Source: VRUE01 sp963762205 (GTDB lineage: Bacteria; Actinomycetota; Thermoleophilia; Solirubrobacterales; 70-9). Taken from it: a DNA stretch of 64,000 nucleotides. How positions within the stretch are numbered: the first letter of the stretch is position 1; the number at the start of each line of letters is the position of its first letter. The notes under the pieces are model-generated. The model worked only from the letters and a program-made list of their open reading frames with translations. It did not search any database and was not told where the DNA came from. The stretch covers positions 62,001-126,000 of the forward strand of contig CAVXJZ010000004.1 of assembly GCA_963762205.1 (NCBI GenBank), written 5' to 3'. Shown here piece by piece: positions 23,971-33,213 of this stretch. The position numbers and the translations under genes are program-made.

Positions 23971-25055
23971 GGGTCGCGGTCCTCGGCGTGGGCCTGATCG
24001 GCGGCTCGATCGGTCGTGCGGCGAGGGCGCGGATCGCCGACGCGGTCGTCGTCGGCTACGACCCCGACACCGAGACGATCGCCAGGGCGGTCCGGGTCGG
24101 CGCGGTCAACCGCGCCGTGGCGTCCGTCGCGGAGGCCTGCGAGGGCGCCGAGCTGGTCGTCTGCGCGGCGCCGGTCTCGGGCCTGGTCGAGCTTGCCCGC
24201 GAGGCGCTCGCCGCCTGCGGCGAGGACGTCATCGTCACCGACGTCGGCTCCACCAAGCGCGAGATCGTCGAGGCGCTCGCCGGCGACCAGCGATTCATCG
24301 GCGGCCACCCGCTCGCCGGCGTTGAGACCGCCGGGGTCGGCAACGCCCGCGACGACCTCTTCGAGGGTGCCCGCTGGTACCTGACACCCGCCGCCGGCTC
24401 CAGCGGCGTGCTCTACGACCGCCTGCAGCGGACGATCGCCGGGCTGGGCGCCCGTCCGCAGGCGATCGACGCCGGGGCGCACGACCGGATGATGGCTACC
24501 GTCAGCCACCTCCCGCACGTCGTCGCCAACGCCCTTGTGGGCGAGGCCCAGGCCGGCCTCGGCGGCGACGACGGGCGGATCCCGGTCGAGGTCGGCCCCA
24601 GCTTCCGCGACACGACCCGTGTCGCGGGCTCGAACCCGGCGATCTGGGGCGACATCTTCGCCAGCAACAGGGAGGCGGTCGCGGAGGCGATCGACGCCCT
24701 CGGGGGGCGCCTGCGCGAGGCCGCCGAACTGATCCGCTCGGGCGATCGCGAGGCGGTCGCCGCCTGGCACGCCGCCGCCGCCGAGGAGCGCCGCGGCCTG
24801 CTCGAGCCCGGCCGTGGCGAGGGCCCGCTGCGCGAGCTGCGCGTGGTCGTCACCAACCGCCCGGGCACCGTCGCCGAGCTCGCCCTGGCGCTGGGCGAGG
24901 CGGGGGTCAACATCGAGGACATGGCGCTCTACCCGGCGCCCGACATGAGCTCCGGGGCGGTCTCGGTCTGGGTCTCGGGCGCCGAGCAGGCGCGGCGCGC
25001 GGTCGGCCTGATCGAGGGGCTCGGCCACTCCGTGACGGACCTGGGCGACGGGTGA
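23967..25055 (+). CDS. tyrA: Prephenate dehydrogenase with C-terminal ACT domain
   Basis: TyrA makes 4-hydroxyphenylpyruvate from prephenate. The 362 residues begin MRVAVLGVGLIGGSIGRAA (NAD-binding Rossmann loop GxGxxG), carry the GGHPLAGVETAG motif and the catalytic-helix MMATVSHLPHVVANAL segment. From about residue 290 an ACT-like domain reads VVVTNRPGTVAELALALGEA, which suggests feedback control by an amino acid. It is coupled by 4-nt overlaps to aroG before and aroA after. Confidence 0.95.
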   Translation: MRVAVLGVGLIGGSIGRAARARIADAVVVGYDPDTETIARAVRVGAVNRAVASVAEACEGAELVVCAAPVSGLVELAREALAACGEDVIVTDVGSTKREIVEALAGDQRFIGGHPLAGVETAGVGNARDDLFEGARWYLTPAAGSSGVLYDRLQRTIAGLGARPQAIDAGAHDRMMATVSHLPHVVANALVGEAQAGLGGDDGRIPVEVGPSFRDTTRVAGSNPAIWGDIFASNREAVAEAIDALGGRLREAAELIRSGDREAVAAWHAAAAEERRGLLEPGRGEGPLRELRVVVTNRPGTVAELALALGEAGVNIEDMALYPAPDMSSGAVSVWVSGAEQARRAVGLIEGLGHSVTDLGDG

Positions 25056-26362
25056 GCGCCGTGCGGCCGGCCGCCGCGGGCACCCGCTTCGACCCGGCCG
25101 GGCCCCTGCGGGGGTCCCTGCGCCCGCCGGCGGACAAGTCGATCTCCCACCGCGCGGCTCTGATCGCCGCGATGGCCGAGGGCGAGACCGTCGTCGAGGG
25201 CTACCTCGACTCCGCCGACACGCGCTCGACCCTGGCCGCGGCCGAGGCGCTCGGCGCCCGGGTCGACGGCGCCGATGGGGTCGCCGCCGAGATGCGGATC
25301 GCCGGGGTCGGCCTGCGTGGCGCCGCGGAGGCGGAGATCGACGTCGGCAACGCGGGCACGCTGCTGCGCCTGCTGCCGGGCTGGCTCGCCGGGCAGCCCG
25401 AAGGTCGCTGGGGGCTGGACGGCGACGACTCGATAAGGCGACGGCCGGTGGATCGAGTCGTCGCGCCCCTGCGGCAGATGGGAGCGAGGATCTCCTGCCG
25501 CGACGAGCGCCTGCCGCCACTGCGCGTCGAGGCGACGCCGCTGACCGGGATCGAGTACGAGCTGCCGATCGCCAGCGCCCAGGTGAAGTCCTGCCTGCTC
25601 TTCGCCGGGCTGCTCGCCGCCGGCGAGACCCGCGTGGTCGAGCCGCTGCCCAGCCGCGACCACAGCGAGCGCATGCTGGGAGCGGCCGGGGCCGACGTGC
25701 GGCGCGACGGGGACGTGGTCACGATCCGGGCCGCCGAGGCCCTGGGCCCCGGCCGGATCTCGGTCCCCGCCGACTTCTCCTCGGCCGCATTCCTCCTGGT
25801 CGGGGCTCTGCTGGTGCCGGGCAGCGACCTTACCCTGACCGGGGTCGGCCTCAACCCGACCCGCACCGGCCTGCTCTCGATCCTCGAGCGGATGGGCGCG
25901 GAGATCGAGGCGAGCGTGGAGGGCGACCGCGACGGCGAGCCGGCCGGGACCGTCCGCGCCCGCCACTCGAGCCTGCGGGCGACGGACGTCGGCGGTGCCG
26001 AGGTGCCGCTGGCGATCGACGAGCTGCCCCTGGTCGCCCTCGCCGCCTGCTTCGCCGAGGGCACGACGACGATCGCCGACGCCGTCGAGCTGCGCCGCAA
26101 GGAGTCCGACCGGATCGCGACCGTCTCCGCGGCGCTGCGGGGGCTCGGGGGCGCCGTCGAGGCCGTCGAGGACGGCATGGCGATCGAGGGCGGCGGCGCC
26201 CTGCGCGGCGGCCGGGTCGACTCCGAGGGCGACCACCGGATCGCGATGCTGGGCGCGATCGCCGGCCTCGCCTCGAGCGAGGGGGTCGAGGTCGGCGGCA
26301 TGGAGTCGGCGGCCGTCAGCTATCCGCGCTTCGAGGCCGACCTGCGGTCGGTGACTCGATGA
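25052..26362 (+). CDS. aroA: 3-phosphoshikimate 1-carboxyvinyltransferase (EPSP synthase)
   Basis: AroA adds the enolpyruvyl group of PEP to shikimate 3-phosphate. The 436 residues show the family signatures: PPADKSISHRAALIAA near residue 26, the LDSADTRSTL and DVGNAGTLLRLLPG blocks, and RKESDRIATV near residue 350. The GTG start overlaps the tyrA stop. The sequence NAGTLLRLL has a leucine-rich form where many enzymes have 'NAGTAMR', which may affect inhibitor binding. That is inference. Confidence 0.96.
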   Translation: MSAVRPAAAGTRFDPAGPLRGSLRPPADKSISHRAALIAAMAEGETVVEGYLDSADTRSTLAAAEALGARVDGADGVAAEMRIAGVGLRGAAEAEIDVGNAGTLLRLLPGWLAGQPEGRWGLDGDDSIRRRPVDRVVAPLRQMGARISCRDERLPPLRVEATPLTGIEYELPIASAQVKSCLLFAGLLAAGETRVVEPLPSRDHSERMLGAAGADVRRDGDVVTIRAAEALGPGRISVPADFSSAAFLLVGALLVPGSDLTLTGVGLNPTRTGLLSILERMGAEIEASVEGDRDGEPAGTVRARHSSLRATDVGGAEVPLAIDELPLVALAACFAEGTTTIADAVELRRKESDRIATVSAALRGLGGAVEAVEDGMAIEGGGALRGGRVDSEGDHRIAMLGAIAGLASSEGVEVGGMESAAVSYPRFEADLRSVTR

Positions 26363-26378
26363 GCCCCGGCCGGGTCGC

Positions 26379-26410
26379 CGCATCGGACATCGACCACACC
26401 CTGGTGTGGT
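26379..26410. repeat. 32-bp repeat with 18-bp palindrome, copy 2
   Basis: Identical to 17380-17411 except for one central base, giving ACCACACCCTGGTGTGGT at 26393-26410. The start codon of the downstream hydrolase lies inside this palindrome. As in the first copy, it immediately follows the end of a gene. Confidence 0.85.
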
Positions 26411-27173
26411 GAAACCCGGCCTCGACGTGACCACGAAACCCGGCCTCGACGTGACCACGGTCGGCGAAGGCCCGCCGATCGTCCTCGTCCACGGCAGCAT
26501 CGCCGGCGCCGAGCTCACCTGGCGCCGCCAGCTGCCGCTCGCGGAGCGCTGGCGCCTGCTGATCGCCAACAGGCCCGGCTTCGGCGCCAGCCCGGCGCTC
26601 GAGCGGGGGGACTTCGAGGCCGAGGCGCCCCTCTTCGCCGACCTGCTCGGCGACGGGGCCCACCTGGTCGGTCACTCATATGGCGCCGTGATCGCCCTGC
26701 TGGCCGCCGCGCGGCGGCCGCACGCGGTCCTCTCGCTGACCGTCTCCGAGCCCGGGGCGCTGCGGCTGGCGGGGACCCTCGAGGGCGAGCGCCTGATCGC
26801 CGACGGCGAGAGGCTCTACGCGGCGCGGGGCTCGATCGCCCCGGCCGACTTCCTGCGCCTGTTCCGCACTGGCACGGGATCGAGCCGCGATACACCGGAG
26901 GAGCTCCCCGAGGAGCTGATGCGCGGCGCCGAGCTGGCGATGGCCGAGCGCCCGCCGTGGGAGGCGGACATCCCGCTCGACGCGCTCGCCGCCGCCGGCT
27001 TCCCGGCTCTCGTGATCTCCGGCGGCCACTCACCGGTGTTCGAGGCGGTCTGCGACACGATCGCGAGCCGCCTCGGCGGCGAGCGGGCGGTGATAGAGGG
27101 CAGGGGCCACAACATCCCCGAGACCGGCGACCCGTACAACCGACGACTGGAGGGCTTCCTCGATGGACTATGA
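26406..27173 (+). CDS. Alpha/beta hydrolase
   Basis: A 255-residue alpha/beta-hydrolase. The oxyanion segment PPIVLVHGSIAGAEL lies near residue 20, the nucleophile elbow is GHSYGA with Ser near residue 88, and the base is probably the His of RGHNIPE close to the C-terminus. The N-terminus contains an exact tandem duplication of KPGLDVTT from two 24-bp direct repeats at 26412-26459, and the start lies within an 18-bp palindrome. GTG at 26406 and 26409 are both possible. Substrate is unknown. It overlaps the enoyl-CoA hydratase by 11 nt. Confidence 0.85.
   Translation: MVKPGLDVTTKPGLDVTTVGEGPPIVLVHGSIAGAELTWRRQLPLAERWRLLIANRPGFGASPALERGDFEAEAPLFADLLGDGAHLVGHSYGAVIALLAAARRPHAVLSLTVSEPGALRLAGTLEGERLIADGERLYAARGSIAPADFLRLFRTGTGSSRDTPEELPEELMRGAELAMAERPPWEADIPLDALAAAGFPALVISGGHSPVFEAVCDTIASRLGGERAVIEGRGHNIPETGDPYNRRLEGFLDGL
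26412..26459. repeat. Two exact 24-bp tandem repeats at the hydrolase 5' end
   Basis: Units 26412-26435 and 26436-26459 are identical and in frame, each coding KPGLDVTT with the neighbouring codon. They follow directly after the palindromic repeat. Confidence 0.9.
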
Positions 27174-28005
27174 GCAGATCGACTACGAGCGCCGCGGGCC
27201 CACGGCGGTGATCACGATCCGGCGCCCGGAGCGGATGAACGCGATCGGCGCCCGCACCCACCGTGAGCTGGTCGACGCCTGGGGCCGCTTCCGCGACGAC
27301 GAGGACGCCCTGGTCGGCATCCTCACCGGCGCCGGCGACCGCGCATTCTGCGCGGGCGGCGACCTCAAGTCGCTCCAGGACGGCGAGCCCGTGACGCCGA
27401 CGAGCGCCGAGGAGGTCGAGGCCCACAACCGCGGCGAGGCCGACGGCATCCTCGGCCCCTCGCGCTGGACCGACATCCACAAGCCGACGATCGCCGCGGT
27501 CAACGGCGTCGCCTATGCCGGCGGGCTCGAGTGGGCCTGCTGGTGCCACATGGCGGTCGCCGACGAGCACGCCAGCTTCGGCGTCACCTGCAGGCGCTGG
27601 AACATCGGCCTCGCCGACGGCGGCACCCAGCGCCTGCCGCGGATCGTCGGCTGGCGCCGGGCGATGGAGCTGATCGTCACGGGCCGCGTGATCGACTCGG
27701 CCGAGGCGCTGGAGATCGGCCTCGTCAACGAGGTGGTGCCGAGCGGCACCTGCCTGCAGCGCGCTCTCGAGCTGGCGGAGACGATCGCCGCCCTGCCCCA
27801 GCCCGCGATCCGGACCGACCTCGAGGCGGCCGAGCGAGGCTGGGGACGGCCGCTGGAAGAGGGCCTGGCGATCGAGGCCGAGTGCTTCAACCGCCTGCTC
27901 GCCGGGCCCGAGATCCGCGAGGGGCTGCGCCGCTTCAACGAGCGCGACCATCCCGATCGCCAATCCGGCGCGGCGCCGGCCACGCCGGGTCTGCGCCGCG
28001 GTTGA
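27163..28005 (+). CDS. Enoyl-CoA hydratase/isomerase family protein
   Basis: The 280-residue protein is a crotonase-fold enzyme. It has TILTGAGDRAFCAGGDLKSL-like sequence (oxyanion hole AGGDL near residue 68) and NGVAYAGGLEWACWCHMAVAD near residues 112-132, where most family members have GGGLELALACD. The tryptophan-rich variant is unusual and the exact substrate cannot be named. It overlaps the preceding hydrolase and the two probably form one small degradative operon. The following cmk starts 82 nt later. Confidence 0.85.
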   Translation: MDYEQIDYERRGPTAVITIRRPERMNAIGARTHRELVDAWGRFRDDEDALVGILTGAGDRAFCAGGDLKSLQDGEPVTPTSAEEVEAHNRGEADGILGPSRWTDIHKPTIAAVNGVAYAGGLEWACWCHMAVADEHASFGVTCRRWNIGLADGGTQRLPRIVGWRRAMELIVTGRVIDSAEALEIGLVNEVVPSGTCLQRALELAETIAALPQPAIRTDLEAAERGWGRPLEEGLAIEAECFNRLLAGPEIREGLRRFNERDHPDRQSGAAPATPGLRRG

Positions 28006-28087
28006 TTCGCCGCTCGGCGAGCGGCTTCCGACCAGGCGTGCATATCGGGTCCTTCGCGCAGGGAGGAAACCGCGAGACTGTGCGTCC

Positions 28088-28726
28088 ATGGTGATCGCGA
28101 TCGACGGCCCGGCCGGGGCCGGAAAGTCCTCCGTCGCCCGTGGCGTCGCCGCCGAGCTGGGCCTCACCTACCTCGACTCCGGCGCCATGTACCGGTGCGT
28201 GGCCCTGGCCGCGATCGGGAGCGGGGGCGACCTCGACGACCCCGAGGCGATGGGCGAGCTGGCGCTCCGGCTGCGGATCGAGCTCGACGGCGGCCGGGTC
28301 GAGCTCGACGGCCGTGAGGTCGGCGGGGCGATCCGCGAGGCGGCGGTCAGCGAGGCGTCTTCGCGAGTCTCCGTCCACGGCCGGGTCCGCGAGGCGATGG
28401 TCGCACGCCAGCGGCAGATGATCGCCGCCGGCGACTATGTGGCCGAGGGACGCGACATCGGCACGGTTGTCAGCCCCGACGCGCCGCTCAAGGTCTTCCT
28501 CACCGCGTCGGCGCAGGAGCGGGCGCGCCGCCGCGCCGCCGAGACCGGCGAGGACGAGGAGACCGTGCTCGAGGCGCAGCTCGAGCGCGACCGCCGCGAC
28601 GAGACCCGTGAGCACAGCGCCCTGCGCCCCGCCTCCGACGCGGTGGAGATCGACACCACCGGGCTTTCCCAGAGCGAGGTGGTGGCCAGGGTCGTGGGCC
28701 TGGCGCGCGAGAGAGGTGTGGCGTGA
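28088..28726 (+). CDS. cmk: Cytidylate kinase
   Basis: Cmk phosphorylates CMP and dCMP. The 212 residues begin MVIAIDGPAGAGKSSVARGVA with the P-loop at residues 7-14, then YLDSGAMYRCVALAA and the VAEGRDIGTVVSPDAPLKVFLTA block that is diagnostic of bacterial CMP kinase. It is joined to der by a GTGA overlap, a common actinobacterial pair. Confidence 0.95.
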   Translation: MVIAIDGPAGAGKSSVARGVAAELGLTYLDSGAMYRCVALAAIGSGGDLDDPEAMGELALRLRIELDGGRVELDGREVGGAIREAAVSEASSRVSVHGRVREAMVARQRQMIAAGDYVAEGRDIGTVVSPDAPLKVFLTASAQERARRRAAETGEDEETVLEAQLERDRRDETREHSALRPASDAVEIDTTGLSQSEVVARVVGLARERGVA

Positions 28727-30039
28727 GCAGGGTGCCCACGGTGGCGGTGGTCGGCTTTCCCAACGTCGGCAAGAGCACTCTGGTCAACCGCCTGGCGGGC
28801 GGCCGCGAGGCCGTCACGCACGCTCAGCCCGGCGTCACGCGCGACCGCAAGCGCGTGCGCTGCGAGTGGAACGGGGTCGCCTTCGATCTGCTCGACACGG
28901 GCGGCATCGACCTCGCCGACGAGGACGAGCTGGCCCGCGACATCCAGCGCCAGGCGCGCCTGGGGGTGGAGGAGGCCGACGTCGTGATGCTCGTCGCCGA
29001 CGCCCGCGCGGGCCTGCGCGCCGGCGACGCCGAGCTGGCGAGGACGCTGCGTGGCGCCGACGTTCCCGTGCTGGTCGCCGCCAACAAGGTCGACCGGCCC
29101 GAGGACGAGCACATGACGGCCGAGCTCAACGGCCTCGGGCTGGGCGAGCCGCTGGCGGTCTCGGCGACCCACGGTCTCGGCAGCGGCGACCTGCTCGACC
29201 GGATCGTCGAGCTGCTCGGCGATCGCGCCGAGGCGGAGGCCGGCGCCGAGAAGCCGACGCGGGTCGCCGTGATCGGGCGCCCGAACGCCGGCAAGTCCTC
29301 GCTCGTCAACGCATTCCTCGGCTCCGACCGGGTGATCGTCTCCGAGCGCGCCGGCACGACCCGCGACGCGGTCGACACCGAGCTCGAGGTCGACGGACGG
29401 GCCGTCGTCCTCGTCGACACCGCCGGTCTGAGGCGCAGGTCCAAGGTCGCCGGCAGCGTCGACTACTACGCGCAGCTGCGCTCCGAGCGCGCGGTCGAGC
29501 GGGCCGACGTGGCGCTGGTCGTCTGCGACGCCGGCGACGGGGTGACGGCGGAGGACCTGCGCGTCGCCGAGCTGGCGATGCGGGCCGGCTGCGCGACCCT
29601 GATCGCGCTCAACAAGTGGGACGTGACGCGCACCGACATCGACGACGCCCGCGCCCGCGTGGCCCGCAAGCTGCGCCTTCGCCCCGAGGTCGTCACCTGC
29701 TCGGCGACGCGGGGCCGCAACGTCGTCTCCCTGCTGCCGAAGGCACTGGCGCTCGCCGACAGGGCCGCGGAGCGGATCCCGACCCCCGAGCTGAACCGCT
29801 TCGTCGCCGAGGTCGTCGCCGCCAACCCGCCGCCGTCGCGCCGCGGCAGGCGTCTGCGCCTCTACTACGCCGCCCAGGTCGGGGAGCGGCCGCCGCGCTT
29901 CGCGATCCAGGTCAACGACCGCCGCCTGATCGTCCGCGACTGGGCCTATTACCTGGAGAACCGCATGCGTGAGACCTACGGCCTCGAGGGCGTGCCGCTG
30001 GTGATCGACTTCGTCCCACACTCCGGTCGCCGGGGCTGA
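28723..30039 (+). CDS. der: Ribosome-assembly GTPase Der (EngA)
   Basis: Der has two tandem GTPase domains and assists 50S maturation. The 438 residues show G1 motifs GFPNVGKSTLVN (near residue 11) and GRPNAGKSSLVNAF (near 186), G3 DTGG and DTAG, G4 NKVD and NKWD, and a C-terminal KH-like domain ending FVPHSGRRG. The GTG start overlaps the cmk stop. Confidence 0.96.
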   Translation: MSRVPTVAVVGFPNVGKSTLVNRLAGGREAVTHAQPGVTRDRKRVRCEWNGVAFDLLDTGGIDLADEDELARDIQRQARLGVEEADVVMLVADARAGLRAGDAELARTLRGADVPVLVAANKVDRPEDEHMTAELNGLGLGEPLAVSATHGLGSGDLLDRIVELLGDRAEAEAGAEKPTRVAVIGRPNAGKSSLVNAFLGSDRVIVSERAGTTRDAVDTELEVDGRAVVLVDTAGLRRRSKVAGSVDYYAQLRSERAVERADVALVVCDAGDGVTAEDLRVAELAMRAGCATLIALNKWDVTRTDIDDARARVARKLRLRPEVVTCSATRGRNVVSLLPKALALADRAAERIPTPELNRFVAEVVAANPPPSRRGRRLRLYYAAQVGERPPRFAIQVNDRRLIVRDWAYYLENRMRETYGLEGVPLVIDFVPHSGRRG

Positions 30040-30050
30040 ACCTTCTCCAC

Positions 30051-30056
30051 TAGGCT
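30051..30056 (+). promoter_or_regulatory. -10 box TAGGCT for leaderless metK
   Basis: TAGGCT ends 7 nt before the metK ATG at 30064. This rules out a SAM riboswitch between box and start. Confidence 0.6.
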
Positions 30057-30063
30057 TCCCGTC

Positions 30064-31311
<1,248 letters not shown>

Positions 31312-31314
31312 CCC

Positions 31315-32580
31315 TCAGGAGGAGACCTGGATGCGGGCGCCCGCCTGCCGGAAGCGGTCGAGTTGCCCGACGCCGAGTGCCGCCGCCGGGGTGAGGAAGC
31401 CGCTGCGCTCGGGCGTGACGCCCTCCTCGGAGAGCATCAGCCCCGCCTCGCCGAGCATCTTTGCTGCCGCCAGGTAGCCGGGCTGGCCGTCTCCGTCGAG
31501 ATCGACCCGCACGTGGTGGCCGCCGGTCGTTTTCGCGTTCGCCGCCATCCGCCAGGACCAGTCCTCCATGCGATCTCCGGCAGGGCCGAAGCCGGAGCTC
31601 GGCAGGCTCTTGCGCAGGACTCCGGAGGCCTGCCGGCGAACCGAGGGTCGGGCCCGCAGCAGCCCGCGCGTCGCGGCCTGCAGGCCACTGAGCCCGGCCC
31701 CCGCCATATAGCGCAGGGGCACGGTCGCCGCGCCACCGGGGAGCGTCACCCCCTCGCGGTAGCGGAACGGATTGAAGACCCGCCCTTCCTCCGCCGCCAG
31801 CAGGGCCGCGGTGCGGTGGATCACCGCCGGGTTGATGAACGGTGAAGGCGACATCGGCGTGACCACGTCCCCCTGGGCGTTGAAGCGCGGCGAGATCGCG
31901 ATCGGGCTCGCGGCCCGCACCCGCTGCGCCTGCTCCTCCTCGACGATCAGCGCCGCCGAGTCGGCGGCCGCCTCGGAGTTGTCGACGGTGAGGATCTCGG
32001 CAAGGCTCTGCAGGGTGCCCCCGGAGATGATGTCGCCGGCCCTGATCTTGCCTTCCGGGATCGGCAGCTCCGCGTCGAGGTCGACGAGCGCGAGCTCCTC
32101 GCTCCAGCGCTCGCGCGCGGTCTCGGCGGCGAGCAGGACGAGCAGGTCGGGGGGGAGCGCCTCGAAGCCGCTGACGTTGACGACCTTGACGCCGGCCCGC
32201 TCGGCGCGCTCGCCGGCCTGGTCGATCATCCTCCGCACGAAGGGGATCTCGCCGGTCAGGTCCATGTAGTGGGCGCCGCCGGCGATGCAGGCCTCGATCA
32301 CCGGCTCGCCATGGATCGTGTAGGGGCCGACCGCATTGATCACGACCCGCGCGCGGGAGGCCATCGCGTCCAGCGAGGCGGCGTCGCCGACGTCGGCGGC
32401 GACGATCTCGGGCGCGCTCACGTCGAGCTCGCCGAGGACGCGGGCGACCTTCTCCGGATCGCGCCCGGCGGCGGCCCAGGAGAAGCCGTCGGCCTGCGCC
32501 CGCTCCTGCAGGTAGGCGGCCACCCCGCGACCGGTGATCCCGGTCGCGCCGAAGACGACGACGGAGAGGTCCCGGGCCAT
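31315..32580 (-). CDS. Saccharopine dehydrogenase-like / trans-acting enoyl reductase family protein
   Basis: The 421-residue protein starts with an NAD(P)-binding fold, SVVVFGATGITGRGVAAYL, followed by WAAAGRDPEKVARVL and VINAVGPYTIHGEPVIEACI, and HYMDLTGEIPF. These are features of the saccharopine-dehydrogenase-like family, which in mycobacteria includes the trans-acting enoyl reductase of lipid synthesis. The substrate is unknown. It follows the PH-domain gene by 3 nt on the same strand. Confidence 0.82.
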   Translation of the reverse strand: MARDLSVVVFGATGITGRGVAAYLQERAQADGFSWAAAGRDPEKVARVLGELDVSAPEIVAADVGDAASLDAMASRARVVINAVGPYTIHGEPVIEACIAGGAHYMDLTGEIPFVRRMIDQAGERAERAGVKVVNVSGFEALPPDLLVLLAAETARERWSEELALVDLDAELPIPEGKIRAGDIISGGTLQSLAEILTVDNSEAAADSAALIVEEEQAQRVRAASPIAISPRFNAQGDVVTPMSPSPFINPAVIHRTAALLAAEEGRVFNPFRYREGVTLPGGAATVPLRYMAGAGLSGLQAATRGLLRARPSVRRQASGVLRKSLPSSGFGPAGDRMEDWSWRMAANAKTTGGHHVRVDLDGDGQPGYLAAAKMLGEAGLMLSEEGVTPERSGFLTPAAALGVGQLDRFRQAGARIQVSS

Positions 32581-32583
32581 CGG

Positions 32584-33099
32584 CTAGCCCGGCGCAGACG
32601 GCGACTGCGCCTCGCCGAGACCGTGGGTCCCGGCCGCCGCGGCGCCGGTCGCCTGGTCGACGTTGTGGACGACGTCCGCCGGGTCGGCGACGCCGGTGAA
32701 GATGAAGTTGTAGTCGTCGGTGGCGGCGGTGTCGAAGTCGACGTCGCCGATCTGCATCAAACGCTGGTACACGGATTGCCGGTAATTGACGTTCTGGACG
32801 CGCTCGAGGCGGGTCTCCTGGATCTCTCGCGAGACGATCCCCCGCTTGATGTTGAGGCGGCGATTGGTGATCGTGTAGGTGGTCGCGACCCGCTTGACGA
32901 AGCCGATCAGCACGGTGAGCCCGACGACGACGAGGACGATCAGGAAGACCGTCGCGTTGCCGGCCCCGAACAGCTTCGCGATCGCGCCGAGGATCGCCGC
33001 CACGAGGATGCCTTTCAGGTAGAAGCCGAGGATCGCCCGCCACGACGGGTGGCCCTCGAAGATCACCTGCTCCCCGGGGCTGAGGTTGAGGCTCGGCAT
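32584..33099 (-). CDS. PH-domain (bPH2, YdbS-like) membrane protein
   Basis: The 171-residue protein starts MPSLNLSPGEQVIFEGHPSW, has two membrane segments (about residues 22-65), and then a bPH2 domain with TTYTITNRRLNIKRGIVSREIQE and a VQNVNYRQSVYQRLMQIGDVDF strand region (read in parts). Such proteins occur in pairs or operons of unknown role. The same frame stays open for over 1000 codons upstream as an antisense shadow of priA, but family homology begins at this ATG. Confidence 0.85.
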   Translation of the reverse strand: MPSLNLSPGEQVIFEGHPSWRAILGFYLKGILVAAILGAIAKLFGAGNATVFLIVLVVVGLTVLIGFVKRVATTYTITNRRLNIKRGIVSREIQETRLERVQNVNYRQSVYQRLMQIGDVDFDTAATDDYNFIFTGVADPADVVHNVDQATGAAAAGTHGLGEAQSPSAPG

Positions 33100-33201
33100 C
33101 GTCAGCGGTCGCGCTTCGCTCGCCGCGCGAAATGACAGGGATGGACGCTTGCCGGCTCGGCGCTCACGGCGCCAGCATACAGCGGCGTCCGCGCCGCTCC
33201 A

Positions 33202-33207
33202 TACCGT
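33202..33207 (+). promoter_or_regulatory. -10 box TACCGT for leaderless priA
   Basis: TACCGT ends 6 nt before the priA GTG at 33214, with no ribosome-binding site. Confidence 0.55.
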
Positions 33208-33213
33208 GAGCAG

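Noticed and set aside
30040..30063. SAM riboswitch upstream of metK
   Set aside because: The spacer is 24 bp and the transcript appears leaderless.
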